In this document: positions 13,001 to 25,816 of the stretch, in pieces
How positions within the stretch are numbered: the first letter of the stretch is position 1
Layout of the letters: every line of letters begins with the position of its first letter
Assembly: GCA_045837725.1 (NCBI GenBank)
Contig: JBEWZL010000077.1
Span: 558,001 to 622,000, forward strand
From: Vermamoeba vermiformis
Lineage: Eukaryota > Tubulinea > Echinamoebida
DNA length: 64,000 nucleotides
Direction: 5' to 3'
Made by a program: the position numbers and the translations under genes
Notes under the pieces: generated by a model
The model's input: only the letters and a program-made list of their open reading frames with translations
The model's database searches: none
Told to the model about the DNA's origin: nothing

Positions 13001-13845
13001 AAGTGGCACCAACTTTGAAAGCAGGGGCACTATATGATCAGAATTGCACATGGAGCTATTGTAGCCTTTCAATAACGTAGTGAAATTGAGGAAAGAAAGT
13101 TCACTGTCGACGTTTGGAATGTGCGCATGGCCACGCTGAGAGATCTGGTTAAAGTGACTGTTTCGTTAAAATTGAATGCTAGCATCGTACCTCAAAAAGG
13201 ATTGCGTTCCGCTCACAAGCATGCAGATGTTGTTTAAATTGAAACCTTACGACAATTAAAATCGTTCTCTGATCAGCGGATCGCAGGATCAACTTACCGC
13301 AGCTCATAGTACTTTAACCAATCAACTTTAATTATTGAGCCTGTAATATTATCAGTGTTTTGTGCGAGCAATTCGATGCTTACCTTGAGTAGTTGTAGGC
13401 AGAAGAAAGAGTTCTGAATCCACCGCTGAAGAAAGGCACGACAGATTCGCAATTCTATTTGGCGCTAAATCTTCGCCAAAAGTACTGATACATAGATTTT
13501 TGCCAAATATTGCCAATTTCGTCAACTTATTCCATGGAGAACAGACAAGTCGAATTCGAGCTAAATTTGTAACGAGTTAGATCTGGATTAGACGAGCATA
13601 AAATCTACTTCCAAAATAATATTAATGTTTAAATTATTGTCTAAGTACGATATTTGGAAGAAATATAAATTACGAAGCTCTTTGAACGGAACGTGGATCA
13701 GGATCTCCATTTGAAGTTCATCGGGAAGAGACGCCAATGTAGTATCATGCATCTCCTTTGTAACTTTGACCTTCTTAACGCATCTCGTGGCCGGTTCGAC
13801 CTCAGTGGACTGACTCTCACTTCTTGCTCGCTTTGTGGTTGACAT
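10084..13845 (-). CDS. F-box plus alpha-solenoid protein, paralogue B
   Basis: Second member of the tandem family. The start is set at MSTTKRARSESQSTEVEP (ATG at 13843-13845) because paralogue C begins the same way; an in-frame ATG 48 bp upstream is less likely. The F-box is TLASLPDELQMEILIHVPF. The body is made of helical solenoid exons. A very acidic linker (SESDSEDDYDSDDDDDEDEG) lies near 11,410-11,500. It ends with YPGKMKYYSELLF. Introns are short, often starting GTACGT. Overall similarity to paralogue A is moderate, but the last 115 bp of coding sequence is almost identical to it (see findings). Function is unknown beyond the inferred F-box role. Confidence 0.7.
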
Positions 13846-14495
13846 CGCTGAAACTCGGCAAGGAACTGAAATTTTGTCAAGTTTGTTCGGCATTGAATTT
13901 GCTGCTTAAATTTCGAATAGATGTGATGCATCTAAATGAACGCCATTATGCGAGTATCCCCAATTCTGATTTGACCAATGACCTTAGCTCAAACGAGCTT
14001 CAAGTTGATCACCTCGAAACCAGAATGCCAAGTGAAGTTGGTTGGGTAATTTAGCACGAATAATCATGTGGCATTAATAGAATGTGTATTCCGTTTCCAA
14101 TTTGGTTTTCAGATCCCGAAAAATTCGAATCTCAGTTCCAAATTTGTTAAAAAATGTTATATTAACGGAATATCTTACCCTATAAATCTCCATACTATAG
14201 GTATATTCCTATTTGATAAAGAAAAATCTTGTGCTGCTACAAACGTGGATCTGATCCTCTTTCTTCTTGCATTCCACAGGCAAGTCAAAGTTCAATCCTA
14301 CATGCTTTTTTCGCAAAAGCGGAAGTTCATATTTCTCTTTTGTGGTGTGCGCGATGCTCAAGAAGATTGGACTTGCAGCAGCGCGCAATTTTGGCCGAAC
14401 GTGCAACTTGACTCTGACACCAACGTTTACAATCATTCTCGGGAAGGTCCTATTCTTGGTATCTCGCAAATAGTTTATTACTCGATCGAGCTCGC
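13846..14495. other. Intergenic spacer between paralogues B and C
   Basis: A 650-bp spacer. Several ORFs of 60-143 codons overlap in different frames on both strands at 14,068-14,499, but none has a recognisable domain, a convincing splice pattern or a family match, so I annotate no gene here. The largest plus-strand ORF runs into the end of paralogue C. Confidence 0.4.
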
Positions 14496-17400
14496 CTAAA
14501 AGAATACTGAAAAGTAATTCCCTGCCAATTCAGGAGAAACGACTTCTGGATTCGTCAATGTCAACAGTTCACCAATATTCGATTGATCGATGATGAATTG
14601 ATTGTACATGCACAGGTCTCCCACAGTTTTGTCGATATAATACAGTCGACACAAGATGGCAAACTTTGGAAGCACGGCCTGTGCCATGCTCTGCAATTCC
14701 GTGTGTGTAAATTGATCCAAGCGGTCCAAACAAGCCTTAACTTCTTCATGGTAGTACGCTAGATAACGTTAGTCTCATAGCAGTGCGATTGGTATCGTTA
14801 TTACTTACCTAAAGCCGGTTTATTCTTCCGGAATAAATCTGTGAGCTGTTATCAAAATTAGAATTACGAATCGATTTACTTATTGAGTATAAAACAGCAA
14901 TATTTGCGGGCGAGTCTACTTACGAACTTGAATCCATAATGCTTTGCCAACAACTGCCATATCATAATTCTACTGACTTTTTCATCGTTCTGAACAAGGT
15001 AAGTATGATTATTTTTAAACTTGATATCAACTAGCTTACGCTAAAGCTATCCAAGCGGGTAACAATTCGGGATTTTGATATCGCAATTAACGCGGCTCTA
15101 GGCCATTTCGATATAATAATCTCAAGGGACGCTAGTATCTCGGTAAAATTCATATCAATATACCGCTTGATAACAGCATGTCGGAATCGTAAGTTCAAAA
15201 ATCCACGAAGAAGTTCTGGATTTGGATCCGCTAATGCCAGTATTAATTCTAATATCTACATGTAAATTGTTAAAAGTGTAAATAACGAATAACAAATCAA
15301 ACTTACACATTCTTGAAGTTCTTCGAACGGACCATTGAAAGAATCATCCACAACTGTGTTGTCCTTGAAAGCTCCGAGAACAGCAACCATATAATTGGAT
15401 AACTTTTCTTGTGGTAAATTAGCCGAAATCTCTTGCAATAATATGACTGTTCCATTAAGCCACTTTTCGGGAATGAAAGTATTAACGTACATAGTGCAAA
15501 CAATAATACTTAGTATTTGCACAGAATAGTCGCGCAAGATTTCATTTTCGTCATTATCTTTTAGATATGATATGACTTCGGTTAGAGAACCAACCAGCTT
15601 TTGCGAGGTACGAAGTAACTGAGCATAAGAAAAAGTTAGTCACGGCATCAATTAAAATTGATACTTACCGGTGCAATATTTGTATTCAAATTGGTTAAAT
15701 CTACTTTAGATATCTGTTCTTGTTGTCCCGAGTATGACGTAAAATTGAAGAGACTTGGAAAATCGTTTGGATCCGTATTCGGTAGCCATTCAAGGGCTTC
15801 GTTCCACTGTTGCTGTGTGAACGGAATGTAATCAGGCAAGGGCACTACAGTAGTGTTTTCTTCCTCGGTGTTTGTATTTTCAATGAACTGCCTGGCCTCA
15901 ATCGGAAAATTTCCGAGAAGTGATTCGATAAATTTTCTTTTGTTTGTATGAGGAGCTGCAAGAGTTTCCAACGGGCGAAGCGAATGGAATTCGGTCACGT
16001 CGACAGGGAATCCGATTGTACCTTCTTCAACTTGCTTCAGGATCTCATTTTGTTCGTCGATATAAGAAGTGCCAACAAAATAATCTAAATCAGCAAATTG
16101 GTTAATATTTTGTAAATGAGTAAATAGTGCACTTACTTGTATCAATATAAATAGACAGAAGTTTCGCTGGTGTTAGATCAGGACCGCGGAGTTCTCCGTC
16201 ACTGGCCAATTTGAACAAAACCTCGCGATATTGAGGCAAATACTGCTATTTGTTAGTCGTTGTATACCATGAACCTTCGCATACCTTCTCGGCACGCTCT
16301 CCAAGAGCACCAGTGCACGATAAAAGGGCTTCCTCGAGTGATTCATGATCGTCATTGTTTATAACACCAGGTGTCAACAGCGCTTTGAAAAGATGAGTGT
16401 GGAACAGATCCAATTGGGCAACAGTGAGACCTGAAGGAGATTCCACCGCAAATTCAAACAGTTCTGCCAACCTCTTCATGAGATCCCATCTGAAAGGATT
16501 GTCAATAAACTATTTAAAATAAATAAATTGAAATTTCTTACATAAACGTCGGCTCTAGTTCGGTCAGTGCGGTGGTGAGGTGTTTGAGCAATTCATCAAA
16601 CTGCTCATTGGACAACCAAGATAAATCAATTTCCGACTTATACAACAAAAGAATGGCTGCACAATGAACATTTGGATGCAATTGATTGTTTCTTAGTGCA
16701 TGAAAAGCAAACCTGCGACAACAGTTTAGTCAACGGATGCAAGGTGGTTTTTTAACTTACTCTACACAAGCGAGACTATACTCTTTCATGAAATCCGCCG
16801 ATATATGCGGCGTAAGTAGCGAGCTCTCTTTAACGCGCCAATCGTCAGTCTTATCGAATTCTTCTCTGCAAGTCGGGACTATTGCCGACATCAGCTTAAA
16901 AGTGCGAACATTTGGGGTGTCCAAAATGATGTCAAAAAAATCCCTGTCATCCGTTTCGTCGTTAAGAATGCAATCGATGTCATTTTGATGACTATCTTGC
17001 TTGCTTCCGTATTGAATTATAAGTTTGACTAGTCTTCTGTAAGTCGGTTCGATGATCTCCTGATGGAAATGTTCCTTTACTGCTTCTATGCCAGAATAAC
17101 GTTCCGTAGCCTTAATAATATGTTGAAAGACTTCGTTGCTGCGCTCTGGGAAATGGAATGATACTATATCATGCAGATCGAGGAAGGTTGTAAGATCTCT
17201 GGAAAGGAGAAACATTAATGAGGACTATAACTAATACAACAAAATCCTACGTCAAATCGATGTAGTATTCAAGAGCTTCTGGATTAATCAGGCTATCAAT
17301 TACGCGTTTTGCCAGCTCGATCCGCTTGTACTGAACAAACAGTGGAATGAGTTTGAGCAGCAATGAATTCAAATAAACTAAGATATCTCTCGGGATGTCA

Positions 17401-18145
17401 TCAAAATAATGGATATCTAGGAGCTGTTTAACGCTAGTACAAGACACATCCGGGTCGCGGGGAAGAAGCTAAAATTGTATGTTAGGTCGTATTATTACAG
17501 CAGCACATACCGTCTTGTCGACCAATTCATATTCAGTTGATTGAAGCTTGCGAAGGAATTTTTTTAGCAGCGCTCTAAATTGCGTTAGAATTGCAAGTTG
17601 TAGATCGAGCGGTACCTACCGCAATTTGTAATATTCGAACCAGTCAACAATCAATTTGGAGTCCTCTAAATAGGTGTTAGTTCTTATAAGCTAATCAATG
17701 CTTTGTCTTACGTTGTGTTGTTGGAATGAAGGCAAGCTCTGAATCCGCAACCTCGCTCAGAGACGACAAATCCCGAATTTGAAGCGGTAATATGTTGCTC
17801 CCAAACTTTTTAATGCACATTCCTTTAGCATAGTCCATTGTTCGAGTCAGCTTATTCAATTGACAGCAAACTTGACGGATGGGACCTGGAAACCCGCCAA
17901 AAAATTAAATTCGTTTCCACTTTTTAATTACAAAATTAATAATTATATGATACCGTACTCATTATAGGTAAATTAATTTTGTGCTTACCGATTTTATTGA
18001 GAGTAATTTTGGTCAAGATCTGAATCCATATTTCTTCGGGAAGACATTCAACCGTGAAACCTGAAGCCTTATCACCTATTTTTAATTTTTTACTAGGCCC
18101 TAATTCTTCGGCATCATCTTCTCGTTTGCGTTTTGTGGTCGACAT
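14496..18145 (-). CDS. F-box plus alpha-solenoid protein, paralogue C
   Basis: Third and most divergent tandem member. It begins MSTTKRKREDDAEELGPS with a strong nuclear-localisation-like cluster (KRKRED, PSKKLKI), then the F-box VECLPEEIWIQILTKI. The remaining roughly 1000 residues are helical and match A and B in order: the LLLKLIPLFVQYKRIELAKR segment at about 17,300, the TDDWRVKESSLLTPHIS segment at about 16,820, and the YNQFIIDQ ending. The acidic linker of A and B is much shorter here. Stop is TAG at 14,496. The conserved QYKRIE motif and the DWRV.ASxLxxCHxS motif define the family; I do not know a named homologue. Confidence 0.7.
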
Positions 18146-18272
18146 CTTGACAGATCTTTCAAAACTGATGGTAACAGAATCTTCTAACTTCAAATCAGGA
18201 CCATGGAATAATTTAATTAATTATTTAATGATATTAATTATGTACCTCCTACTTCATCCACGGCAATATTCA

Positions 18273-20566
18273 ATGTCAACTAATTTACGTACTCAAGGCT
18301 ACGGCGGGCTTTGCAGATGTTTTGACACCAAAACATTTAATTTGGCCAATAAATTGTTGTATAGTGTTACCATGCTAGTAGTATATCGCTCCGCACTTCG
18401 GGTGACTCGAGGCAACTTTAGATCGAACCTGTTTTCAGCTACGAAAGGTTCTGTGAGGCATACGACACCTCAAAGCATATTTCTTGCGTCTCGTTCGAGT
18501 GATATTAATATTTGTCTATCGTTCCGGTGTAAGTTGGTGGATAAAATGGGGGACTGTGATCTTACAGCTAATTAGGCTTCAGCAAAAGAAAGAACAACCA
18601 CGGCACCAGGCGGAATAATTATGTATATTTACAGCACAGGCAGTCAAGCACAAACAACGGACGTAGTGATGATGTGAAGGTGAGTTTAACGTAGATTCGT
18701 TATTTTAACTTAACAATTTTGAATTATTTGTAAGAAACGATGGTGGTAAATTTGTATTACACTAAATTAGATTATTTTGTTACTAGTAAAATAAGAATAA
18801 ATCGGTGCAAAATTATGTTTATTAAACCCAAAATTAATTCAGTAAGTACTTACCTTGTTATCAATACAGGCTAATACAAAACTTGTGCCCGTCGATTCTT
18901 ACTGCTCATTTGCTTTGGAAAGTCACATATTTGTCGACAGTTCTGGCGCAGTGTGGTCGTGCATGTTGAATCAGACCAATATTGGCAACAATAACAACAA
19001 ATTCTATTTAATGCAGCTCGTTGAATCGAATCAAGGAAACAAATATTCAATTTGGGTTCGCTGGGGCAGAGGTAAGTTAGTTATTTTTTCCTCTTCCAAG
19101 ATCCGATATAATTTTTGTGCAGTCGGAGCCGTTGGGAGCTCAACTTCAATACCTTGCCAATCTATTGATGACGCAAAAGATGTATTTGAATCCAAGTACG
19201 TGCTCTACGGTCATTGTAGTGAACTCACGGATTTGGATTCAGGTTTCACGAAAAGACCGGCAACCACTGGCGTAACAGATTCAATTTCGTATTTAAAAGC
19301 GGCAAATATGCTATGATAGATATTGCACTGACAGATGAAGATGCAAAGAATACTACAACTTCAATTGATAACAACGTCCCATCAAAATTGGATAAAAAAG
19401 TCAAAAAGCTCATTGAATTAATTTTCAACCGCACGGCGATGATTACGCAAATGAAAAAAATGAACTATGACGTGCAAAAAATGCCTTTAGGCAAGTTGAA
19501 AAAAAGCACGTTGGACAAAGGTTATGCGGTGTTGAAAAAGATCGAAAAAGTGTTAAAAAACGGTGACGGCGATTTAGATCAATTAAGCAGCGAATTTTAT
19601 ACGCTAATTCCGCATAATTATGGACGAAACAAACCACCGGTGATTAACAGCACCAATTTGTTAATCGAAAAGATGCAAATGCTCGACACTTTGACGGACA
19701 TTGATATTGCGAATAAATTGGAAGATGAAAGTGAAGAAAAACAAGAGCCTATTCATCCGTCTGACGCACGTTATAAAACACTCAAAACGGAAATTAAAGT
19801 GGTCGACAAGGACTCGGAGACATTCAAACTCGTTGAAAATTACGTGAAGACCAGTCATTCGTCCAAACACGACAGATACACGCTCAAAGTGCTCGACGTG
19901 TTCGAAATTGAACGGAAAAACGAACGAAAAAAGTTCGTCAAATACTGTCAAAAATTGTTTCACGAAAAGAATTCTTCCGCTGGCGACAGCAATGCAAAGA
20001 TACCGACCAACACTCGGCTCTTATGGCACGGATCACGTGTGACCAATTACGTAGGTATTCTCAGCAAAGGCCTTCGTATTGCTCCGCCTGAGGCCCCGTC
20101 AACGGGCTACATGTTCGGCAAGGGAATTTACTTTGCAGATATGGTGAGCAAGTCCGCTAATTATTGTCACGTGGATTATTCCGACACAAAAGTGCTCGAC
20201 GAAGACGGCGAATGCGTCGGTCACACAGGTCTTTTATTGCTCTGCGAAGTGGCACTAGGCAATAGCTGGGAACTGACAAGAGCCAAGTACGTGACGGATC
20301 TGGATCCGCAGTACCAATCCGTGTACGTCATTGGCACTAACGGTCCTGAAAAACAACACGCAGTGAGGATTGACAGTCCTTCGTCTAATCACGAATCGTT
20401 GGACTTAAAAGTTGAAGTGCCGTTAGGACCCTGTGCTAACACTGGTTTACAGCGTGGTTTGAGCACGGATCTGTTGCACAACGAATACATCGTGTATCAC
20501 CCCGATCAAGTCGTGATTAGTTATCTGGTCAAAGTCGAATTCGCTGCGAACAAATACCATTACTAG
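18273..20566 (+). CDS. WGR-domain poly(ADP-ribose) polymerase (PARP1/2-like)
   Basis: Transfers ADP-ribose from NAD+ to proteins, typically activated by DNA breaks. A WGR domain (SIWVRWGR, then VGAVGSS after an intron at 19,072-19,122) is followed by GKYAMI, a helical regulatory domain (about 19,390-19,720) and a complete catalytic domain. The H-Y-E triad is visible: LLWHGSR, GKGIYFADMVSKSANY, and NEYIVYHPDQV. Order and size resemble PARP2/PARP3 rather than PARP1, since no zinc fingers are seen. The core from 18,871 to the TAG at 20,564 is certain. The 5' end is not: an in-phase 47-nt intron beginning GTAAGT at about 18,532 would extend the frame back to ATG 18,273, giving a basic leader with KRKNN. 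That leader has odd composition and could be wrong. Confidence 0.85.
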
Positions 20567-20718
20567 TACTTGTAAGAACTTACCGCGTTATTAACTAAAT
20601 ATTATCTATATTTTTACGTGCGTAGCATAAGAAAATTTACGGGTGCAATAGAAATAATTGCTTTGATCCTTTCTCACCAAAACGCAACAATACGTCGATT
20701 TATGTACTAAAAACCAGT

Positions 20719-22512
20719 ATGTCGTTCCTCGATGGCATCTTAGACTCGATGGCCAGTATGAAAGACGGCAGATTTGAGAAGAAAAACGAAGAGATTCGAA
20801 AAAGACCTGCTGCAGTCGCCAAGCTGCCCACAATAGATGAGGAATACCGAAAATTTAAAAAACAAAAAGTCGAGAACGCTAAGAAAGAGGCCATTAAGAA
20901 ACCTGAGAAGAAGGAAGAAACATTGGCGATCAAATCCGCTCCCCTCGAAATTAAAAATTCAAAAGGGCTTTCCTTAGCTGAACGAACCGCGGCAATATTG
21001 AAAAGAAGTAGTAAAGAAGGTATTAAAAATATTTCCAAAATAATGTAATAGATTCTAATCGAGTTTTCAAATCCAGAAAAATTACCACCAAATCCACTTA
21101 TTACCGATGCTGATACTGCCAAACGAGCTGCCAAGGAAATCAATCAACATAAAATAATCTCTTCTGACCTTGAGTGGTCCGGAAGTAAGCGAGAATGCAC
21201 TTTAGCTGTCGTTCAAGTTGCTACGCCAGACAACGTGTACGGATTTGCTCTTCTACAAATCAGCTTTAAATTAACTCCCTTATATTATAGGTACCTATTT
21301 GATATTTATGTCGGTGGCGATGCAATATTTCAAGCTGGACTCAAAGATATCTTAGAATCGAAAACAATTCTAAAAGTACGATACAGATCTTCCTTACAAA
21401 ACTAATTTTTTCCTAATTAGGTATTCCACGATTGTCGATGGGACTCAGACGTACTTTTCCACCAATATAAAGTGCGATTAGACAACGTTTTTGACACCCA
21501 GCTCGGTTACGCCGTGTTTTGTCGTCAGCAGTCAAATTACACGCCACTGCCCGTCTCGCTCAACTCATTGTAAGCGCGAGATATACGCGGAGATTTCCTA
21601 TTTTAGAAAGAAATTTCAACGGAGCTCACCTTAACAGAACGGTTTTTTGGCTTCATGAAATTTGATTGCGAGTGAATTCCATGATTTTTTGTATATTTCC
21701 TTATAAGGCTAATTCCATTTATAGATTGCGTCACTTTGCGTTCGGCAACATTAATGCGCTCAAAGATGAAGCGCACAAAGCGATGAGTGCTGATCCGCAG
21801 TACTGGTTGAAGCGACCAATGAGCGAGGACATGTTGAATTACGCGCGCGAAGACGTGAAAAATTTGATCACGGTGTACAAACAGCTGACGGCACCGATGA
21901 CTCAGGTACGAGCTATATTTACCAAAGAGACATCATTAACACATTTGACAGGGCAATATAGCACTCATTATGAAGTACTCGCAACAATATGTCAATCAAT
22001 TCAGGTAACATCTTTCCAATGTTCTTTTTTGATATTAATAGACGATAACGCATCGTCAAAAAAAACTCACGATCCGCTAAACTAGTGGCTTAAAAATTGA
22101 CTAACTGCCGTATAGGAGTTTAGAAAACATTGAAGATCGAGAAGCGTTCAAAGGCGACGAGAAAAAAGAGAACAATAATAACGACGAGAGCACGAATAAA
22201 AGTACTGAACTTAATAGTGCTAACCCTCCGAGCTCTGAAGAAAAGAAAGAATACGTGGAAGATAAGAATAATAATAACAATACGGAGGAGAAAAATAACA
22301 CAGAAGTAGCTAATGATCAAAGTCCCGAGAAAACGAGATCCGACCAACCAGATCTGACTAACGAAAAGTCGCCCGAAAAAGATGGTCCTGCACCTGCTAA
22401 CATCACTCCAGTCAAAGCCGACCGGCCGTTACCCAAATACGGCATTCCGAGCTGGGACAGAGATTGTTTGATCAGTTTGCAGCGACAACAAAATCGAATT
22501 CGAAGAAAATGA
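20719..22512 (+). CDS. 3'-5' exonuclease-domain protein, EXD1/DEDDy type
   Basis: A DnaQ-like 3'-5' exonuclease domain. The catalytic pattern is visible: ISSDLEWSG (D-x-E), HDCRWDSD after an intron, and YAREDV (Y...D) near 21,840-21,855. The context LAVVQVATPDNVYLFDIYVGG and NVFDTQLGYAVF is typical of the EXD1/egalitarian group, which acts on RNA in animals (piRNA pathway), though RNA versus DNA preference here is unknown. The first exon encodes a Lys/Glu-rich coiled segment of about 100 residues. The C-terminal exon is a low-complexity Asn/Glu/Lys tail ending RRK. Exon joins checked: SKE/EKLPP, NVY/LF, K/VFHDC, NSL/LRHF, QFR/SLEN. The gene starts 152 bp after the PARP stop on the same strand. 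Confidence 0.8.
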
Positions 22513-22725
22513 GTCTGCTAGCAGAGCGACGTGCAGCTAATACCCTCAACGGTCACAAAAGTGGATCTTGATCCATAATACGAAGGCAAACACGCAGTTA
22601 TAGAGCATATTACAGCCACGGGATGAACAGATTTTTTGTAACAAACAGGGTGACAGCCCTAATCGGACACAATAATGTTGTAATATTTTATACATCTACA
22701 ATAAAGCTAGCACTAGCACTAGCAC

Positions 22726-25611
22726 TTAGTTCAACTTGCAGTTCTCAATCTTGATGCCAGTGTTCGATTGCACGGGCGAGGCAGGGAAGAAGCAGCACAC
22801 ACCGCTGACTTGAACGGTGTGGCCGTCAATGGTGAAGTCAGGGCTCGTGACCGACGAACAATCTTCGCTGACCCACGGACCTTCGCCGAGACCCCTGTTG
22901 CCTCCCTGAGCGGTGAACAAGGTAGGACGCAATTGACCCATTTCATTACGCTCGCAAGTCAGTTGGGCGTGATAGCTGGCTGACGGGAAGCTTTGACCGG
23001 CAGGGATTGAAGTGACCGGGCCAATGAACACTTTGGTCGAGGGATCACGCACTTCAATGCCCGATGTGATTTGAGCGGTTTTCTTGAACGCCTCAGCTTT
23101 AGCATCTATAAACGATGGTTAATAACGTAGCTCCAAAAAGCGGATCTGAAAGCACCTACCTTGATCGAATGCAACAGCCTCATTACTGTATTCTGTCAGA
23201 GCACGAGCGAGATTAGCGCTCTTAGAGTCGCTCCAAGTGACTACTTCGTGAATAGGTCTCAGCTTGTAGTAAATAATGTCGGGGTTTGACTTGATCGAGT
23301 CGATCCACTTGTCCCAACTAAACTCAAATGTTAATACTCATAGACTCATATTATCGAGTACTTACGAGTTAGCATTCTGATTGAGAGGATCGCCACCAAA
23401 GAACTTCATCGTTTGTTCGGAGTTTTGGCTGTAAACTTGATCTGCTTGACCCGTCTGACTCATCGATGACTTGCTCGCAGTCATAATACCGATATTAATA
23501 CCAGCCTATAATATCATATTAAAGGTCATGTCTATCATATAGATCGAATATTTTGACTAACCTGTTGCTTGACGTAGCTGCTGCTGTACGAGTCCAACAA
23601 GCACTTGGCGAAGAATGCGTCGTACTGGGCTGAACCGCCGAGAATAGCCATCGAATAGAAGTGCGTGCCCCATGTATTGAAGATACTTCTATATGCATCG
23701 GCATCGTAGCTATCGGGCAATGCATCAAGCGCTGCCTTCAAACTTGGGTGAAGAGGAGGCATCAACGCTAAATAACCGTTAGAAATCGTGCCAAGATAGG
23801 GCTCAAATAATTAATAGGACGTACTTGCAATAGGAGCAAATTCCATTTTGTACAAGCTTCGGTAGTCCAAGCTGATAATACGGGACTGCGACTTTTCGAA
23901 GTAATTCGTGATGACCTTCAAGGACTCTTTGCTCTTCTTGAACAAACCGAACAGCGCCGATGAAGTCGATCGCTCTTTAACCCAGCCTTGATAGCTCTCA
24001 ACGTCGTTGAACACGAAGCTACCTTGGATCGAGGTCACTGCAACGACAATATTAGATCTAGGATAAAAAGACATGCTCGATATTCCAATATGTGTCGTAC
24101 CTTCGGCTTGCTCTGAGACGAAGATGTTGTCAGGGAGATCCCAAGTTTGAGTCGGATCGAACGAAGGCTTCATTTTCTTGCCACTGTAAGTTGGCGCAAA
24201 TATAGGCAACCTGTCATATTTTGTTAATAATTTGGTACACTCGGCAAGCACGAAGATTTTCTTACTTCATTTCGTTGGTGATTGCATCAAGACCGTTGAA
24301 AACTTTGTCAGATCCGGTAGGAGGATTGCTATTCTGCTTGACGCTCTTTTTGCTAATAACATTACCACCGATCGATCCAGTAGCAAGATACTTTTGAGTA
24401 AGTTGCTTAATGTTGTTAGCTGCGGCGCTGAACTCAGCAGGGATCGCCTTCCACAGATCTGACCACGTGTGTTAGCTACATCCGGCAGAGTTGAAAATAA
24501 TATCATACCAGTCATAGTACAGTTCAAGTAAGTCGGATACTTGGCAACGGAGTCAAGCCATTCCTTTTGGGTCTGGTCAGTCATAAGACCTGGATCTCCG
24601 CCGCGGTAGAAAGTGTGAACTTCAGATCGCTTGTTGAAGGTCTCATCCTGCTGTTTTTCCAACTGTTCCTTAGAAATGCCGCCGCCTATTGTACGTCAGG
24701 CATATTGTTTGTAAATGATACCGAAATTTAACGTACTTAGACCGATGCCAATACCGTAGATCTGGATGTTGAACTTGATTGACAATTGAGACTTTCTGAA
24801 CTCGTCACTCATGCCAGAGTAGTACGTCGAGTCCATAAACTGGTCAACATTGACTTGACCTCCAAAACTGCAGCTCGTAGCAAAATGAGTGCCGTAGAAA
24901 TCAATAAAGCGCTGGTATTGTTCCAGATCACTGTCAGAATTGATTGTAGCGGGCAAAGAAGCAAGTGCAATGCGGAATCGATAGTCGATATTGCTTTGAT
25001 TGAATGGCAATTGTTGCAATTGGTAAAACGACCACCATTTGTTCGCGGATGTGGCTGTAACTTCGCCTTTGTTAATGTACTCTTGAACCAGCTTATGTTC
25101 CTTGCTATAATCCGCGGATACTGAGAAAGCGAAAGGAAGTGCCTTCAAGCTAAGACTAAATGACGAGGCTTGAACTCTGAACAAGAAAAATAAGAAATTG
25201 TACCAGATTCGTTAAAATTCGTTTCGTGGAAGCAAATAGCGTTCCGTATAATTAATAATAACATAATACCAACCTTCTATAATCTTCATCGGTTTTAATA
25301 GTGTTTCCAACGCTATAATCCAAAGATCTGCCCGTTGTTGTGGCTATTAATTCGTCAGGCACTACGAATTTAATTTTCGTGCTAACATTTGTCCATGTTT
25401 GATTTTTGCTGTAATTCATGCGGTAAATAGGCAGTTTAGGTACACCTTTTACTGCATCGAAGCTAGCACTCAAAAAATCAACGCCAGGAATTGGGTCCAA
25501 CCCTATTATAATTAATATTAGCTACAATGCAATAATATGTTATAATAAGATACCTTGGCACTGGATGGCCGCAAATAGCACTATAAAGCAAAAAACGACC
25601 TCTTTGAGCAT
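22726..25611 (-). CDS. Secreted double-MACPF protein 1
   Basis: Membrane-attack-complex/perforin family. The first exon encodes a signal peptide (MLKEVVFCFIVLFAAIQCQG). Two MACPF signatures are present in one chain: YGTHFATSCSFGG at about 24,880 and WGTHFYSMAILGG at about 23,650. Each is followed by a QV/AQYDxF-type strand, and each is preceded by its own helical region. The C-terminus holds a Cys-containing beta segment ending CCFFP...CKLN. Introns are short and all in phase where I checked. The protein is a paralogue of the next plus-strand gene and is divergently transcribed from it across 205 bp. Pore formation against bacteria, prey or endomembranes is inferred from the family; some MACPF proteins are not lytic. 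Confidence 0.85.
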
Positions 25612-25816
25612 TTTGATCAATATTCAAAGAAGGCTCGCAGTATTATAGTGTGCCGCCTCTGGTCTCTTTATTGAGTAAACTTTATTTAAGGAAATGGAAG
25701 GCGAAAGTTTTCGGCGGATGTGGTTTTGATAGGCAAATTTTATGGCCAAGCAAAAACGGCCGCAACCAAGCCAATTTAAAGCTCTACGATATAATAGCGA
25801 CGACATATGCTTAAAT
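25612..25816. promoter_or_regulatory. Divergent promoter shared by the two double-MACPF genes
   Basis: A 205-bp region between two ATGs pointing away from each other. TATA-like runs sit close to both: TATTATAG at about 25,640-25,647 (reads CTATAATA on the minus strand, about 30 bp from that ATG) and GATATAATAG at about 25,789-25,798, about 20 bp before the plus-strand ATG. Co-regulation is inferred. Confidence 0.5.

Noticed and set aside
14068-14499. 143-codon plus-strand ORF and nested small ORFs between paralogues B and C
   Set aside because: No domain, overlapping ORFs in other frames, and run-through into the coding end of paralogue C.
18054-18260. Plus-strand extension of the PARP N-terminus upstream of 18,273
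   Set aside because: It overlaps the coding start of paralogue C on the other strand and has no support beyond an open frame.
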